Below, piece after piece: positions 1 through 9,678 of a stretch of DNA of 64,000 bases; within the stretch, counting starts at the first letter, position 1; each line of letters opens with the position of its first letter. The stretch comes from Mycobacterium sp. Aquia_216 (GTDB lineage Bacteria > Actinomycetota > Actinomycetes > Mycobacteriales > Mycobacteriaceae). Below the pieces are notes generated by a model, which was not told where the DNA came from, ran no database searches, and saw nothing but the letters and a program-made list of their open reading frames with translations. The stretch spans positions 3,782,001 to 3,846,000 of the forward strand of contig NZ_CP113529.1 of assembly GCF_026723865.1 (NCBI RefSeq). Reading direction: 5' to 3'. Made by a program: the position numbers and the translations under genes.

Positions 1-1965
1 GTGGAACAGCGGGGCCGCGGAGTGGCCGGGCGTCCCGTCCGCGTTGCGCTCCGGATTGTCCATCATGATTCCGATCACGTAGCGCGGATTGTCGACGGTG
101 GCCATTCCGGCGAAGGTGATCCAGTAGACGTTGTCGAAGTAGCAGCCGCAGTCCGGGTTGATCTGCTGAGCGGTACCGGTCTTGCCGGCCATCTGGTAGC
201 CGGGCACCGCGGCCGCGGAACCGGTGCCCTGCTGGTAGCCCATCGGATCGTGTTGCACGACAGCGCGCAGCATTTGCCGCACGGTCTGCGCGGTCTGCGA
301 TGAAACCACCCGAACACCCTCCGGGCGTGCTTCTTCGGTCCGGGTGCCGTCCGAGGCGACGGTGGCCTTGATGATTCGCGGTGGTATCCGCACCCCGTCA
401 TTCGCGATCGTCTGGTACATGTCCGTCATTTGCAGCAGGGTCATCGAAAGACCTTGACCGATAGGCAAGTTGGAGAATGTGCTGCCCGACCATTGATCGA
501 TGGGCGGCACCAGACCGGCACTCTCACCGGGCAGCCCGACGTTGGTGCGCTGCCCCAGCCCGAACTTACGGACCATGTCGTAAAAGCGTTCTGGGCCAAC
601 GCGTTGGGCCAGCATCAGCGTTCCGACGTTGGACGACTTCCCGAACACGCCGGTGGTGGTGTAGGGCATCACGCCGTGGTCCCAGGCGTCATGGATGTTG
701 ACACCGCCCATGTTGATGGAGCCCGGGACCTGGAGCACCTCGTCGGGGTTCGACAATCCGTATTCGATGACCGAGGACGCGGTCACGATCTTGTTCACCG
801 AGCCGGGCTCGAACGGTGAGGACACCGACAGATTGCCCAGTTGCCGGTCGCCTTGCCTGCCGATGTCCTGGGACGGGTCGAACGTGTTGTCGTTGGCCAT
901 GGCCAGCACTTCGCCGGTCTTGGCATCCAGCACGACGGCCGAAACATTGTGCGCCCCGGACAGATTCTTGGCCTGCTGGACCTGCTGCTGCACGTAGAAC
1001 TGGATGTCGTCGTCGATGGTCAGCTGCACCGTCGAACCATTGACCGCCTTGTGCCGGTTGCGGTAACTGCCGGGAATGACCACACCGTCGGAGCCGCGGT
1101 CATAGGTGAGCGAACCGTCGGTTCCCGACAGTACCGAGTCGAGACTGTCCTCGAGTCCGAGCAAACCGTGGCCGTCCCAGTCGATACCGCCGACGATGTT
1201 GGCCGCCAGCGATCCGCCCGGATATTGGCGCAGATCCTGTCGCTCCGAGCCGACCTCCGGGTACTTGTCCGAGATCGCGCTGGCGACGGCAGGGTCGACG
1301 GCCCGCGCCAAATAAGCGAAGTTGTCGTCTGTTTGCAGCTTCTTCAGCACGGTCGCGTAGTCCGGCTTGTTGTTCAGCCGAGCCGAAACTTCTTTCGCGA
1401 TGTCCCGCAGCCGGGCCTGCGGATCGGGAGCGGCCGGGTTCTTCTTCTTGGCATCTTCCAATTGCTGACGGACCTTCTTCGGCTGAAACGTCAGGGCGCG
1501 CGACTCGATGGTGAACGCCAGCTGTTGGTTGTTGCGGTCAACGATGCTGCCGCGGACGGCTTTTGAGACGTCGGTGACCTTGAGCTGGCCGGCGGCCTGG
1601 GCCCGCAGCTTCGGGGCGTTGGTCACCTGCAGGACGAACAACTGCGCCGCCGCCACCAGCATCAGCGCCAGGATGACCGCGTTGCCGGCTCGATGCCGGA
1701 AAACGAACGACGCCCCGCGCGGGCCCGCTTCGACCACCTGCCGGGTGCGCCGCTCGTTTGCCGAATGGCCCAGCGCCCCCTCGGGCCGCGTGGGCGATTT
1801 CTTCGCCTTACGGAATCCCTTGGGTTCCTGCGCGTCTCGGTCTTTCTGCGGCTTATCCGACTTCCGGGTGCGGCTCGGTTGCCGAACATCCCTGGCGTCC
1901 TGCGGTTTACGCGGACCCCGCGTCGGCCGTGGCCGACGTGTCCGGCCATCCTCGCCGCGGCTCAC
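1..1965 (-). CDS. pbpB: Penicillin-binding protein PbpB (FtsI/PBP3), cut by window edge
   Basis: Class B transpeptidase that cross-links septal peptidoglycan; anchored in the membrane, acting outside it. The GTG start overlaps the upstream stop as GTGA. The N-terminus is a long Arg/Lys/Pro-rich cytoplasmic tail of about 90 residues, then one membrane segment (near NAVILALMLVAAAQLF). All three transpeptidase motifs are visible: SVNK with the acyl-accepting Ser at residue 389, SSN (in GKSSNVG), and KTG (in MAGKTGTA). 655 codons are present and the frame is open at base 1; by comparison with the 679-residue M. tuberculosis protein about 25-30 C-terminal residues are missing. Last visible gene of the mraZ-rsmH-FtsL-like-pbpB operon. 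Confidence 0.97.
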   Translation of the reverse strand, partial: MSRGEDGRTRRPRPTRGPRKPQDARDVRQPSRTRKSDKPQKDRDAQEPKGFRKAKKSPTRPEGALGHSANERRTRQVVEAGPRGASFVFRHRAGNAVILALMLVAAAQLFVLQVTNAPKLRAQAAGQLKVTDVSKAVRGSIVDRNNQQLAFTIESRALTFQPKKVRQQLEDAKKKNPAAPDPQARLRDIAKEVSARLNNKPDYATVLKKLQTDDNFAYLARAVDPAVASAISDKYPEVGSERQDLRQYPGGSLAANIVGGIDWDGHGLLGLEDSLDSVLSGTDGSLTYDRGSDGVVIPGSYRNRHKAVNGSTVQLTIDDDIQFYVQQQVQQAKNLSGAHNVSAVVLDAKTGEVLAMANDNTFDPSQDIGRQGDRQLGNLSVSSPFEPGSVNKIVTASSVIEYGLSNPDEVLQVPGSINMGGVNIHDAWDHGVMPYTTTGVFGKSSNVGTLMLAQRVGPERFYDMVRKFGLGQRTNVGLPGESAGLVPPIDQWSGSTFSNLPIGQGLSMTLLQMTDMYQTIANDGVRIPPRIIKATVASDGTRTEEARPEGVRVVSSQTAQTVRQMLRAVVQHDPMGYQQGTGSAAAVPGYQMAGKTGTAQQINPDCGCYFDNVYWITFAGMATVDNPRYVIGIMMDNPERNADGTPGHSAAPLFH

Positions 1966-3260
1966 CGGACAGGCCCTGGTGGCACCGCACCGGGCGGCGC
2001 GAATTGAGCTCCGTTAGTCGGTGCGAGCGCCGGCGCCCCCTGCGGCAGCGGCAGTCCGGGCAAGACCGGGACACCGCCCTGCGGCGCCCCGCCCGGTTGC
2101 ACGGGTACCGGCACTTCCGCGGGCAACGGCGCGGGCGCCGGCACCGAAAGCGGCAGTCCCCCAACCGGGATCGGCACTTCGGCCGGCACCGGCGCGGTCG
2201 CCGGGCCCGCTGGCGCCGGCAGCCCCGGCGTAGGCAGCCCCTGTGCCGGAAGTCCTTGCGTGGGAAGTCCTTGCGTGGGAAGTCCTTGTGTCGGCAGTCC
2301 TTGCGCCGGCAATCCCGGCGTCGGCAGCATACCTGGGAACTGCCCGCCGACCGGCCCACCGGGCACTACCGGCGCGCCGGGGACCAGGGGCACGGCCGGG
2401 GGTAAGTGCTGGCCACCCACCGTCGTCGAGCCATCCGGCGCGCGCAGCAGCGCTTCGGGCCCACCAGGCCTGCCCGGCACCAGAACAGCACCGGGATCCG
2501 GTTGCACGCGAACCGGGACCTCCGGCGGCACCACCGCCGGTTTCGGGGGCACGGGAGCGCCTTCGTCGGCCAGCTTGGTGTTCAGCGGCGGCGGCGGAAC
2601 GCCGTCGGCCGGCTTGGGCGTACCGACCACCACCCAGCTTCCGGACGGGTCCTGAACCAGGTGGGCGGTGTCCCGCGTCGGGATCATGCCCTGCTTGCGG
2701 GCCGCCTCGGCCAGTGCGGGCGCGGCCTCCGCCTCGCGCACATCGCGTTCCAGCGCTTCCTTCTGCTGCTGCAACATCCGAGTTTTTTCGCGCGCGTGGC
2801 TCAACTGGTAGGAGCGTTCGGCGGAGTCGGTGGACAACCACAGCGTGAGCGCCAGTCCCAGACCGAGCGCACCGATGATCAGCACGACGAACGGAACTTT
2901 GGCCAGCAGCGTCTGCGGCCGCAGGTCGATCGAGGCCAGCCGGATGGCCAGCCGCTCTGTGAGGCGGGGCCGAATAACTCTGGGCGCCTTAGCCTTCCGA
3001 GCCTTGGCTCGCGCCCTGGCCTGCCGGCTGTTTTTAGGGCGAGCCGGCCGTTCGACCGGCCTGGCACTGGGGCTGGTCTGGGGCCCGGATTTGGACGCCC
3101 GTGCCTCGCGCCCGGTCGTCGTACCCGGCGCCGGCCGGGTGCGACGCGCCGTCGAGTCCGCCGCGTTGCGCCTGGTCTTGCGGGCAGCAACGTCACGCCC
3201 GCCGCGACGGTCGCTGCCGCCCCGGCCTTTCGGCGTCTCGCGCTTGGCCTTCGCTTTCAT
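1962..3260 (-). CDS. FtsL-like septal membrane protein, Pro-rich (Rv2164c family)
   Basis: 432 residues. A very basic cytoplasmic N-terminus (about 1-115) is followed by one membrane helix (about 118-143, [19 protein letters not shown]) and a short coiled-coil-like stretch ([17 protein letters not shown]), the bitopic layout of FtsL/FtsB divisome proteins. Residues beyond about 210 are Pro-rich and low complexity, with LPTQG pentapeptide repeats. Position between rsmH and pbpB is the classical ftsL slot, and the M. tuberculosis orthologue has been treated as the mycobacterial FtsL. ATGA overlap with rsmH and GTGA overlap with pbpB suggest translational coupling. The FtsL role is inferred from layout and context. 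Confidence 0.88.
   Translation of the reverse strand: MKAKAKRETPKGRGGSDRRGGRDVAARKTRRNAADSTARRTRPAPGTTTGREARASKSGPQTSPSARPVERPARPKNSRQARARAKARKAKAPRVIRPRLTERLAIRLASIDLRPQTLLAKVPFVVLIIGALGLGLALTLWLSTDSAERSYQLSHAREKTRMLQQQKEALERDVREAEAAPALAEAARKQGMIPTRDTAHLVQDPSGSWVVVGTPKPADGVPPPPLNTKLADEGAPVPPKPAVVPPEVPVRVQPDPGAVLVPGRPGGPEALLRAPDGSTTVGGQHLPPAVPLVPGAPVVPGGPVGGQFPGMLPTPGLPAQGLPTQGLPTQGLPTQGLPAQGLPTPGLPAPAGPATAPVPAEVPIPVGGLPLSVPAPAPLPAEVPVPVQPGGAPQGGVPVLPGLPLPQGAPALAPTNGAQFAPPGAVPPGPVR
2218..2322 (-). repeat. 15-bp tandem repeat inside the FtsL-like gene
   Basis: Seven 15-bp units in frame, starting at 2218, 2233, 2248, 2263, 2278, 2293 and 2308. The units at 2248 and 2263 are identical (ggaagtccttgcgtg on the plus strand); the others differ at a few positions. 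They encode the QGLPT-type pentapeptides of the extracytoplasmic tail. Because the unit is a multiple of three, unit gain or loss would change tail length without frameshift. Confidence 0.9.
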
Positions 3261-4483
3261 GAGTCGCCCTTCGTCGTGGCCGGCTGCTGTGGTCGTGAAT
3301 CGTGTTCCAGCCGTTGCAAGGCCCGTAGTCGCACGGCGGTGCTGCGAGGGTTGCGTTCGATTTCGTCGGCATCGGCGCGCTCGGCACCACGAGTCAGCGA
3401 CCGGAATAACGGGCCGCGGCCGGGCAGCTCGAACGGGAGATCCACCGGCGTGCGGGAGGCAACCGCATCGGCGAACACACGTTTGACGATCCGGTCTTCC
3501 AGCGACTGGTAGGCCATCACCACGATGCGCCCGGCGACGGTCAGTGCGTCCAAGGCGGCCGGAACGGCGCGGCGCAGCGTGTCCAGCTCGTCGTTGACCG
3601 CGATCCGCAACGCCTGAAAGGTTCGCTTGGCCGGATGCCCGCCGGTGCGCCGGGCCGGAGCCGGAATGGCCTGGTACAGCAGGGCCACCAACTCGGCCGT
3701 CGAGGTGAAGGGGGCGCGGGCGCGCTGGCGGACGATGTGGGTGGCGATACGGCGCGCGAACCGCTCCTCGCCGTAGCGGTGCAGGATGTCCGCCAGGGCG
3801 GCCTCGTCGTAGGTGTTGACGATGTCGGCGGCGGTCAGCGGCGACGACGGATCCATCCGCATGTCCAGTGGCGCGTCCTGCGCGTAGGCAAAGCCCCGCT
3901 CGGCGCGGTCGAGCTGCATGGACGAGACGCCCAGATCGAACAACACCCCGTCGATCGATTCATTTGTGGCATAACCGGATTCGACCAGGGCTTCGTCGAT
4001 GCCGTCATACCGCGTGTGCACCAGGGTGATTCGGTCGGCGAAGGGCGCCAGCCGGGTGCGGGCGATATCCAGGGCGCTGGGATCGCGGTCGAGCCCGATC
4101 AGCCGCAGGCCCGGCAGTTCGGTCAGGAATCGTTCCGCGTGCCCGCCGGCGCCGAGGGTGGCATCGACCAGCACGGCGCCGGATCCGTCGGCGTGGCTAC
4201 GGGTCAGCGCCGGGGTGAGCAGTTCGACGCAGCGCTCCAGCAGGACGGGCACATGCCCGAAGTCTTTCGGCCCGAGATCATTTGGCCGGTCGACCACCGC
4301 AACACCTCCCCGGGTCCAGAAGAACACGTCAGAGCGAGGGACGGCGCTGAGGACGGCCGCCCCTGCACCGGGGTCCCTGTCCGAAGTTACGAACCTGGCG
4401 TTGGGGAAGTACGCCAGGGTCGGTTCGGGCAGAGGCCACGATGCACGGGCATGCGCCTCAGATGATGTCGCCGAGTGCTTCAT
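3257..4483 (-). CDS. rsmH: 16S rRNA (cytosine1402-N4)-methyltransferase RsmH (MraW)
   Basis: SAM-dependent enzyme that N4-methylates C1402 of 16S rRNA in the ribosomal P site. Seen: [13 protein letters not shown] near the family's usual N-terminus, the SAM-binding region [15 protein letters not shown], then GLDRDPSAL, the [12 protein letters not shown] motif and [17 protein letters not shown] chose the ATG at 4483 (408 residues), overlapping mraZ by 26 bases; an ATG at 4543 would add 20 residues that look unconserved. A mycobacterial N-terminal extension precedes the catalytic core. Second gene of the mraZ operon; its stop overlaps the next start as ATGA. Confidence 0.94.
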   Translation of the reverse strand: MKHSATSSEAHARASWPLPEPTLAYFPNARFVTSDRDPGAGAAVLSAVPRSDVFFWTRGGVAVVDRPNDLGPKDFGHVPVLLERCVELLTPALTRSHADGSGAVLVDATLGAGGHAERFLTELPGLRLIGLDRDPSALDIARTRLAPFADRITLVHTRYDGIDEALVESGYATNESIDGVLFDLGVSSMQLDRAERGFAYAQDAPLDMRMDPSSPLTAADIVNTYDEAALADILHRYGEERFARRIATHIVRQRARAPFTSTAELVALLYQAIPAPARRTGGHPAKRTFQALRIAVNDELDTLRRAVPAALDALTVAGRIVVMAYQSLEDRIVKRVFADAVASRTPVDLPFELPGRGPLFRSLTRGAERADADEIERNPRSTAVRLRALQRLEHDSRPQQPATTKGDS

Positions 4484-4889
4484 CGCTGGCCGCGGAGAAG
4501 TTCTCTTCATGCGTTTGCTGGTAGTCCTGCCAGGCCTGGGCATCCCAGATCTCGAGGTAGTCGACCGCTCCGATCACTACACAGTCCTTGGATAGGTTCG
4601 CGTAGCGGCGGTGATCGGCCGACAAGGTGATGCGGCCCTGGGCATCAGGATGCTGCTCATCGGTGCCGGCGGCCAGGTTACGCAGGAACGCTCTGGCTTC
4701 CGGGTTGCTTCGAGACGTCTTGCTCGCCCGGCGGGCCAGCTGCTCGAATTCCACGCGCGGGTAGACCGCGAGGCTGTGATCTTGGCTCTTGGTGACCATC
4801 AACCCCCCTGCCAGCGCGTCGCGGAACTTGGCGGGCAACGTCAGTCGCCCTTTGTCGTCGAGCTTGGGCGTGTAGGTGCCGAGAAACAC
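4458..4889 (-). CDS. mraZ: Transcriptional regulator MraZ
   Basis: 143-residue MraZ/AbrB-type protein (family about 140-150), made of two repeated SpoVT-AbrB-like halves: [24 protein letters not shown] and [18 protein letters not shown]. MraZ proteins form ring oligomers and bind TGGG-type direct repeats in front of their own operon. Such repeats are present about 50-80 bases upstream (see 4937-4971), so autoregulation of the division cluster is likely. A GGAGGTGAGCAGG sequence precedes the ATG. First gene of the mraZ-rsmH-FtsL-like-pbpB operon. Confidence 0.96.
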   Translation of the reverse strand: MFLGTYTPKLDDKGRLTLPAKFRDALAGGLMVTKSQDHSLAVYPRVEFEQLARRASKTSRSNPEARAFLRNLAAGTDEQHPDAQGRITLSADHRRYANLSKDCVVIGAVDYLEIWDAQAWQDYQQTHEENFSAASDEALGDII

Positions 4890-4936
4890 CTGCTCACCTC
4901 CTGCGGAGACCGGCTTTCGCCGCGCCCAAACACTTC

Positions 4937-4971
4937 AGCCACCATACCCCACAGTCCCCCACTTTGCCCCA
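4937..4971 (-). promoter_or_regulatory. Probable MraZ operator: 10-bp-spaced TGGGG direct repeats
   Basis: On the minus strand three perfect TGGGG blocks occur at 4971-4967, 4961-4957 and 4951-4947, exactly one helical turn apart, with a degenerate fourth (TGGCT) at 4941-4937. The array points toward mraZ and lies about 50-80 bases upstream of its start. MraZ of E. coli is known to bind TGGGN direct repeats with 5-nt spacers, which is the arrangement seen here. Confidence 0.8.
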
Positions 4972-5100
4972 TATGTGCGGTGTCATCGGGGTGTTTCGCG
5001 GATCGTTTGCCACCGCGCGCCGCGCTGGCGCCGCAAACCGCCATCTCGAGCCCCGGATGCGGCGTGGGGAAACCGCATTTCAGAACCCCAAAGACGGCCG

Positions 5101-5139
5101 GTGGGGGGAAGTGGGGCGCCCGGGTGGGGCGCGGTGGGG
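5101..5139 (+). promoter_or_regulatory. G-rich TGGGG cluster in opposite orientation
   Basis: On the plus strand TGGGG occurs at 5102, 5112, 5125 and 5135 (spacings 10, 13, 10), with another at 5065. It lies in the 350-base gap between mraZ and the DUF3040 gene, facing away from the mraZ operator. It could be a second MraZ binding site or a G-quadruplex-forming tract, since four runs of four or more G fall within 40 bases. Function unknown. Apart from this cluster, the MraZ operator and the terminator at 5182-5215 I see nothing else in the gap 4890-5240. Confidence 0.5.
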
Positions 5140-5181
5140 CTCAGCTTGGCCTCGATTGCGACTCGAATCGGGCTCCAGCAC

Positions 5182-5215
5182 AAAAAACAAGGGGCAGCCG
5201 TTCCGGCTACCCCTT
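5182..5215 (-). terminator. Intrinsic terminator after the DUF3040 gene
   Basis: Read on the minus strand: a 12-bp stem AAGGGGTAGCCG / CGGCTGCCCCTT (one G-T wobble), a GAA loop, then GTTTTTTG. It begins 26 bases past the stop of the upstream gene and separates it from the mraZ operon. A textbook Rho-independent terminator, less common in mycobacteria. Confidence 0.85.
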
Positions 5216-5240
5216 ATCGTCTGCGTGCTTGGTAGTTCTG

Positions 5241-5642
5241 CTATTCGTCGAAGCGGCGACGAAAGCGGTCTTCCATGCGGCTCGTGAACGAACCCCCGCC
5301 ACCCTTGTTGCGACGTGGGCGCGTCCCCTGCGCCGGCCCGGAATGGTCCACCCGGCCGGACAATCGCGGACCGGTGATGGCAAACACCACTCCACCGAAC
5401 ATCACAACGAAGCCAACGACGCTGAGAATCGGGAAGCTGCCAATCATCGTGGCCTTGAACGCCACGCCGGAAACCAGCATCGCCAGACCGATAACGAAGA
5501 GAGCCGCACCCTGCAGACGGCGCCGCGCGGTCGGCGCGCGGAACCCTCCACCACGTACGCTCGAAGCGAACTTGGGATCCTCGGCGTAGAGCGCGCTCTC
5601 GATCTGATCGAGCATCCGCTGCTCATGATCGGAGAGTGGCAT
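5241..5642 (-). CDS. DUF3040 two-helix membrane protein (Rv2169c family)
   Basis: 133-residue protein starting MPLSDHEQRMLDQIESALYAEDPKFAS, the hallmark N-terminus of actinobacterial DUF3040 proteins. Two hydrophobic helices follow (LQGAALFVIGLAMLVSGVAF and FPILSVVGFVVMFGGVVFAI), then a basic tail rich in Arg and Gly. The ATG at 5642 is chosen because AAGGAGGG lies just upstream; a longer reading from 5699 adds 19 residues without a ribosome site. Single gene bounded by its own terminator, upstream of mraZ. Molecular function unknown. Confidence 0.9.
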   Translation of the reverse strand: MPLSDHEQRMLDQIESALYAEDPKFASSVRGGGFRAPTARRRLQGAALFVIGLAMLVSGVAFKATMIGSFPILSVVGFVVMFGGVVFAITGPRLSGRVDHSGPAQGTRPRRNKGGGGSFTSRMEDRFRRRFDE

Positions 5643-5981
5643 GCGTCCCTCCTTGCCGACAGTCTGACACGTAGCTACCGATAGCACGCGGATGCCCATT
5701 GTAAAGGCAACTAAGTCAAATGATACGAGGTCAATCTGACCCGTACCACTGGTTCGACCGCGATTCTATCTCCGTTGCTTCCCGACAATCATCGGACCGC
5801 AACGACGATGCGTTACAACACCCTTGCCGAAACGGACGGAGTCGTCCGCTGGTTGCCGCCACCGCCCGTCAGCCGATCAGCCTCGGACCCGATAATGGCG
5901 ATACGGGCACGGGGCCGACGCACCGCCTGCCGCCGAGGAGTGCGGAGGCCCGAATCACTGTGACGAGGAGGACACCGCGAG
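5643..5981. other. Intergenic region between divergent genes
   Basis: About 340 bases without a convincing gene. The part near 5695-5775 is noticeably richer in A and T than its surroundings and probably holds divergent promoters for the DUF3040 gene and the GNAT gene. I could not assign a specific -10/-35 pair or a repeat. Confidence 0.5.
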
Positions 5982-6584
5982 TTGGCGATATTCCTCATCG
6001 ACCTGCCGCCGAACGATATGGAGCGCCGTCTCAGTGATGCGCTGGGGGTCTACGTCAACGCGATGCGATACCCGGCGGGCACCGAAAACCAGCGGGCCGC
6101 CATGTGGCTGGAGCACCTCCGCCGGCGCGGGTGGCAGGCGGCCGCGGCGGTCGAGGTGGAGGCCGCCGAGGGAGGCGACGTGCCGCCGGCGTCGGAACTC
6201 AGCGATGCGCCGTTGCTCGGGGTGGCCTATGGCTACCCCGGGGCGCCCGGGCAGTGGTGGCAGCAACAGGTTGTCTTGGGGATGCAACGCGGTGGCCTGC
6301 CGCCGCAGGAGATCGCCCAGCTGACGAGCAGCTATTTCGAGCTGACCGAACTGCATATCCATCCGCGCGCCCAGGGCCGCGGCATCGGCGAGGCACTGGC
6401 CCGCCGGCTGCTCGCCGGTCGGTGCGAGCGCAACGTCCTGCTCTCGACGCCGGAAACCAACGGCGAGGCCAACCGCGCGTGGCGGTTGTACCGGCGGCTG
6501 GGCTTCAACGACATCATCCGGCGCTACCACTTCGCCGGTGACCCACGGGCATTCGCGATCCTCGGCCGCCCGCTGCCGCTCTAG
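5982..6584 (+). CDS. GNAT family N-acetyltransferase (Rv2170 family)
   Basis: 200 residues. The GNAT acetyl-CoA motif is visible as HIHPRAQGRGIGEALARRLL, followed by the terminal WRLYRRLGF segment typical of the fold. The TTG start gives MAIFLIDLPPNDMERRL, matching the start I remember for M. tuberculosis Rv2170, with GAGGAGG about 8 bases upstream. The Rv2170 protein has been reported, as I recall, to acetylate isoniazid; the natural substrate is not established. Followed in the same direction by lppM. Confidence 0.9.
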   Translation: MAIFLIDLPPNDMERRLSDALGVYVNAMRYPAGTENQRAAMWLEHLRRRGWQAAAAVEVEAAEGGDVPPASELSDAPLLGVAYGYPGAPGQWWQQQVVLGMQRGGLPPQEIAQLTSSYFELTELHIHPRAQGRGIGEALARRLLAGRCERNVLLSTPETNGEANRAWRLYRRLGFNDIIRRYHFAGDPRAFAILGRPLPL

Positions 6585-6678
6585 CTGCGTGACGACACCG
6601 ATGGCCGCCGCACGACCCGCCAGTGCCGCAAACCGACGACGTGGGCAAGCGACACACCGGATCTGGCACGATGACCTG

Positions 6679-7398
6679 GTGCGCGCCAGCTCTCCCCCAC
6701 GCCAAGCCCGAGGGTTTACTGCCCGCCGGCGCCGCGTGCTTGCCATCGCCATGCTGATGCTGCTTGTTCCCCTGGCAACCGGCTGCCTGCGGGCCAGAGC
6801 CTCGCTCACCGTCTCGCCCGACGACCTGGTCTCCGGGGAGATCATCGCGGCGGCCAAACCGAAAACTGCCAAGGACACCGGTCCGCAGCTCGACACGAAC
6901 AACTTGCCGTTCAACCAGAAGGTCGCCGTGTCGAACTACGACAGCGACGGCTACGTCGGCTCGCAGGCCGTGTTCTCCGATTTGACGTTCTCCGAGTTGC
7001 CGCAGCTGGCCAACATGAACTCCGATGCCGCCGGCGTGAATCTGTCGCTGCGCCGCAACGGCAACGTGGTGATCCTGGAAGGCCGCGCGGATCTGACGTC
7101 GCTGACCGATCCGGACGCCGACGTCGAGCTCACCGTCGCCTTTCCCGGCATCGTGACGTCGACCAACGGTGACCGCGTCGATCCCGATGCGGTGTCGTGG
7201 AAGCTCAAGCCGGGCGTGGTGAGCACGATGACCGCCCAGGCCCGCTACACCGATCCCAACACCCGTTCCTTCACCGGCGCGGGAGTGTGGCTGGGCATCG
7301 CGTCCTTCGCGGCGGCCGGCGTGGTCGCGCTGCTGGCCTGGATGAGCCGGGACCGCTCCGAGCGGTTCACCACACCGGGCAATCAGCCGCCCAGCTAG
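6679..7398 (+). CDS. lppM: Lipoprotein LppM
   Basis: 239-residue lipoprotein. Signal peptide of about 35 residues (RRRRVLAIAMLMLLVP) ending in lipobox LATGC, with Cys36 as lipidation site. The secreted domain begins SLTVSPDDLVSGEIIAAAKP and is followed by a second hydrophobic helix near the C-terminus (WLGIASFAAAGVVALLAW) and a short basic tail. LppM of M. tuberculosis is linked in published work to phagosome trafficking and binds mannosylated lipids. The GTG at 6679 is chosen; the frame stays open to 6538 but the extra residues are unlike a signal peptide. Convergent with the MTHFR-like gene. Confidence 0.88.
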   Translation: MRASSPPRQARGFTARRRRVLAIAMLMLLVPLATGCLRARASLTVSPDDLVSGEIIAAAKPKTAKDTGPQLDTNNLPFNQKVAVSNYDSDGYVGSQAVFSDLTFSELPQLANMNSDAAGVNLSLRRNGNVVILEGRADLTSLTDPDADVELTVAFPGIVTSTNGDRVDPDAVSWKLKPGVVSTMTAQARYTDPNTRSFTGAGVWLGIASFAAAGVVALLAWMSRDRSERFTTPGNQPPS

Positions 7399-7449
7399 AT
7401 CGCTCGACTCGCCCCCTCGCCGCGCGGCCGGGGGTGCCCCCGCCTCAGG
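7399..7449 (-). repeat. Stop-codon-anchored GC-rich palindromic repeat, copy A
   Basis: About 50 bases starting directly after the lppM stop. It matches, with about ten differences including small gaps, the element at 25863-25915 in opposite orientation. Shared blocks include GGGGGCACCCCC and GGCGAGGGGGCGAGTCG (minus-strand reading). It can fold into GC-rich hairpins but has no T tract. Confidence 0.75.
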
Positions 7450-7479
7450 CCGTCCCGGGCTGCATCGTCGCCGAGCGGG

Positions 7480-8376
7480 CTAAACGCGCTGGGCCGGTGA
7501 CCAGTAGTCGATCATCTCGGCGAAGGTCGCAAACGCCGGCCCGGACAGACCGTAGGTCGCCTCCAGATGGATGCTCAGCGGAAAACCGAGCTCGCCGACG
7601 CCGTCCACCACCCGCTTGTACAGGTCGAGCATCAGCTGGCGCTTCTGGGGCGGTTCGCAACCGGCCAGGTTTTTGACGAACTCCTGCTCGGCGGCCACCG
7701 CGGCGTTGCCCGGGTCCTGGATGAGCCAATTGATCAGGCCGGTTTTGTTTTCCATCTTCGGGACGAAGCCGAACGACAGCAGAATCTCGGGCCGGTGATC
7801 GGTGGTCTTGGCGAATTCCGCCAGGAAGCCCACGATCGCGTCGGAATACAGCAACTGGGTCATGCCGTAGGTGGCGCCCTGGTCACATTTGAAGTTGAAC
7901 CGGCCGTGTTCGCCCTCGCGGGTGGGGATCAGGATCACGCCACGATTGGCCACCAGGTCGCGATAGATCGACAGGGCGTCGGTCGGTGCGACGCCGGAGC
8001 CCTCGCCGTCGTTCATGGTGCGCGGGACGCCGACGAACACCACGCCTTCCATTCCGGCGTCGGTCAAATCGGTGAGCCGCTGGCGCAGCGAGGATTCGTC
8101 CATGAAGGCGGTGACCTGTGTGCACAGACCGTTGATGCCCGGCAGGTCGGGCTTGATGATCGACCAGAAGTCCAGCACGTCGAACTTGGGCTTCATCGCG
8201 ACGGGGCGGTCGTCGTCCTCGGCGATGATGCCGGGAATCATCACGTGGCGGATGCGGCCGTCCAGGCCGGATTCGGCCGAGTACCGCACTACCTTCCGCG
8301 CCTCGTCAAGCGCCCGCTCCCGACCCTCGTCCGCGTTGGGCGGCACCAGCTCGAGCGCAATGGTGTTGAGCGTCAC
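7480..8376 (-). CDS. Methylenetetrahydrofolate reductase-like protein (Rv2172c family)
   Basis: 298 residues with MTHFR-type TIM-barrel character (ALELVPPNADEGRERALDEA at the N-terminus, then the VFVGVPR and HGRFNFKCDQGATYGMTQLLYS regions). The family reduces 5,10-methylene-THF to 5-methyl-THF for methionine synthesis; the M. tuberculosis orthologue has been described as a non-canonical MTHFR. The GTG at 8376 is chosen because AGAGGAG lies upstream and homology begins there; a longer open frame to 8616 overlaps the idsA2 promoter region. Convergent with lppM and divergent from idsA2. Exact cofactor use cannot be read from the sequence. Confidence 0.82.
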   Translation of the reverse strand: MTLNTIALELVPPNADEGRERALDEARKVVRYSAESGLDGRIRHVMIPGIIAEDDDRPVAMKPKFDVLDFWSIIKPDLPGINGLCTQVTAFMDESSLRQRLTDLTDAGMEGVVFVGVPRTMNDGEGSGVAPTDALSIYRDLVANRGVILIPTREGEHGRFNFKCDQGATYGMTQLLYSDAIVGFLAEFAKTTDHRPEILLSFGFVPKMENKTGLINWLIQDPGNAAVAAEQEFVKNLAGCEPPQKRQLMLDLYKRVVDGVGELGFPLSIHLEATYGLSGPAFATFAEMIDYWSPAQRV

Positions 8377-8546
8377 GCGACTCCTCTTTCTCGGGCGGTT
8401 CGCACCACGCCAGCATAGGGGCGTGAGGTTACCGGCCGCCGTGGCGGGGGAATCGTGAACCGCCCGAGCAACCTGGGTCACATCGGCACGCGGGTCGTGG
8501 CGAAAGAGCCACCGCCTGTGACGGCGAATACACTGATCGAGCTTAG

Positions 8547-9674
<1,128 letters not shown>

Positions 9675-9678
9675 GTCG

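Noticed and set aside
4890..5240. IS6110 copy next to mraZ, as in H37Rv (Rv2167c-Rv2168c)
   Set aside because: No transposase frame or terminal repeats; the gap holds only operator-like repeats and a terminator.
5955..6914. 319-codon open frame on the minus strand opposite the GNAT and lppM genes
   Set aside because: Antisense shadow typical of GC-rich DNA; Arg/Pro/Ala-rich with no domain, and the plus-strand genes have clear motifs and ribosome sites.
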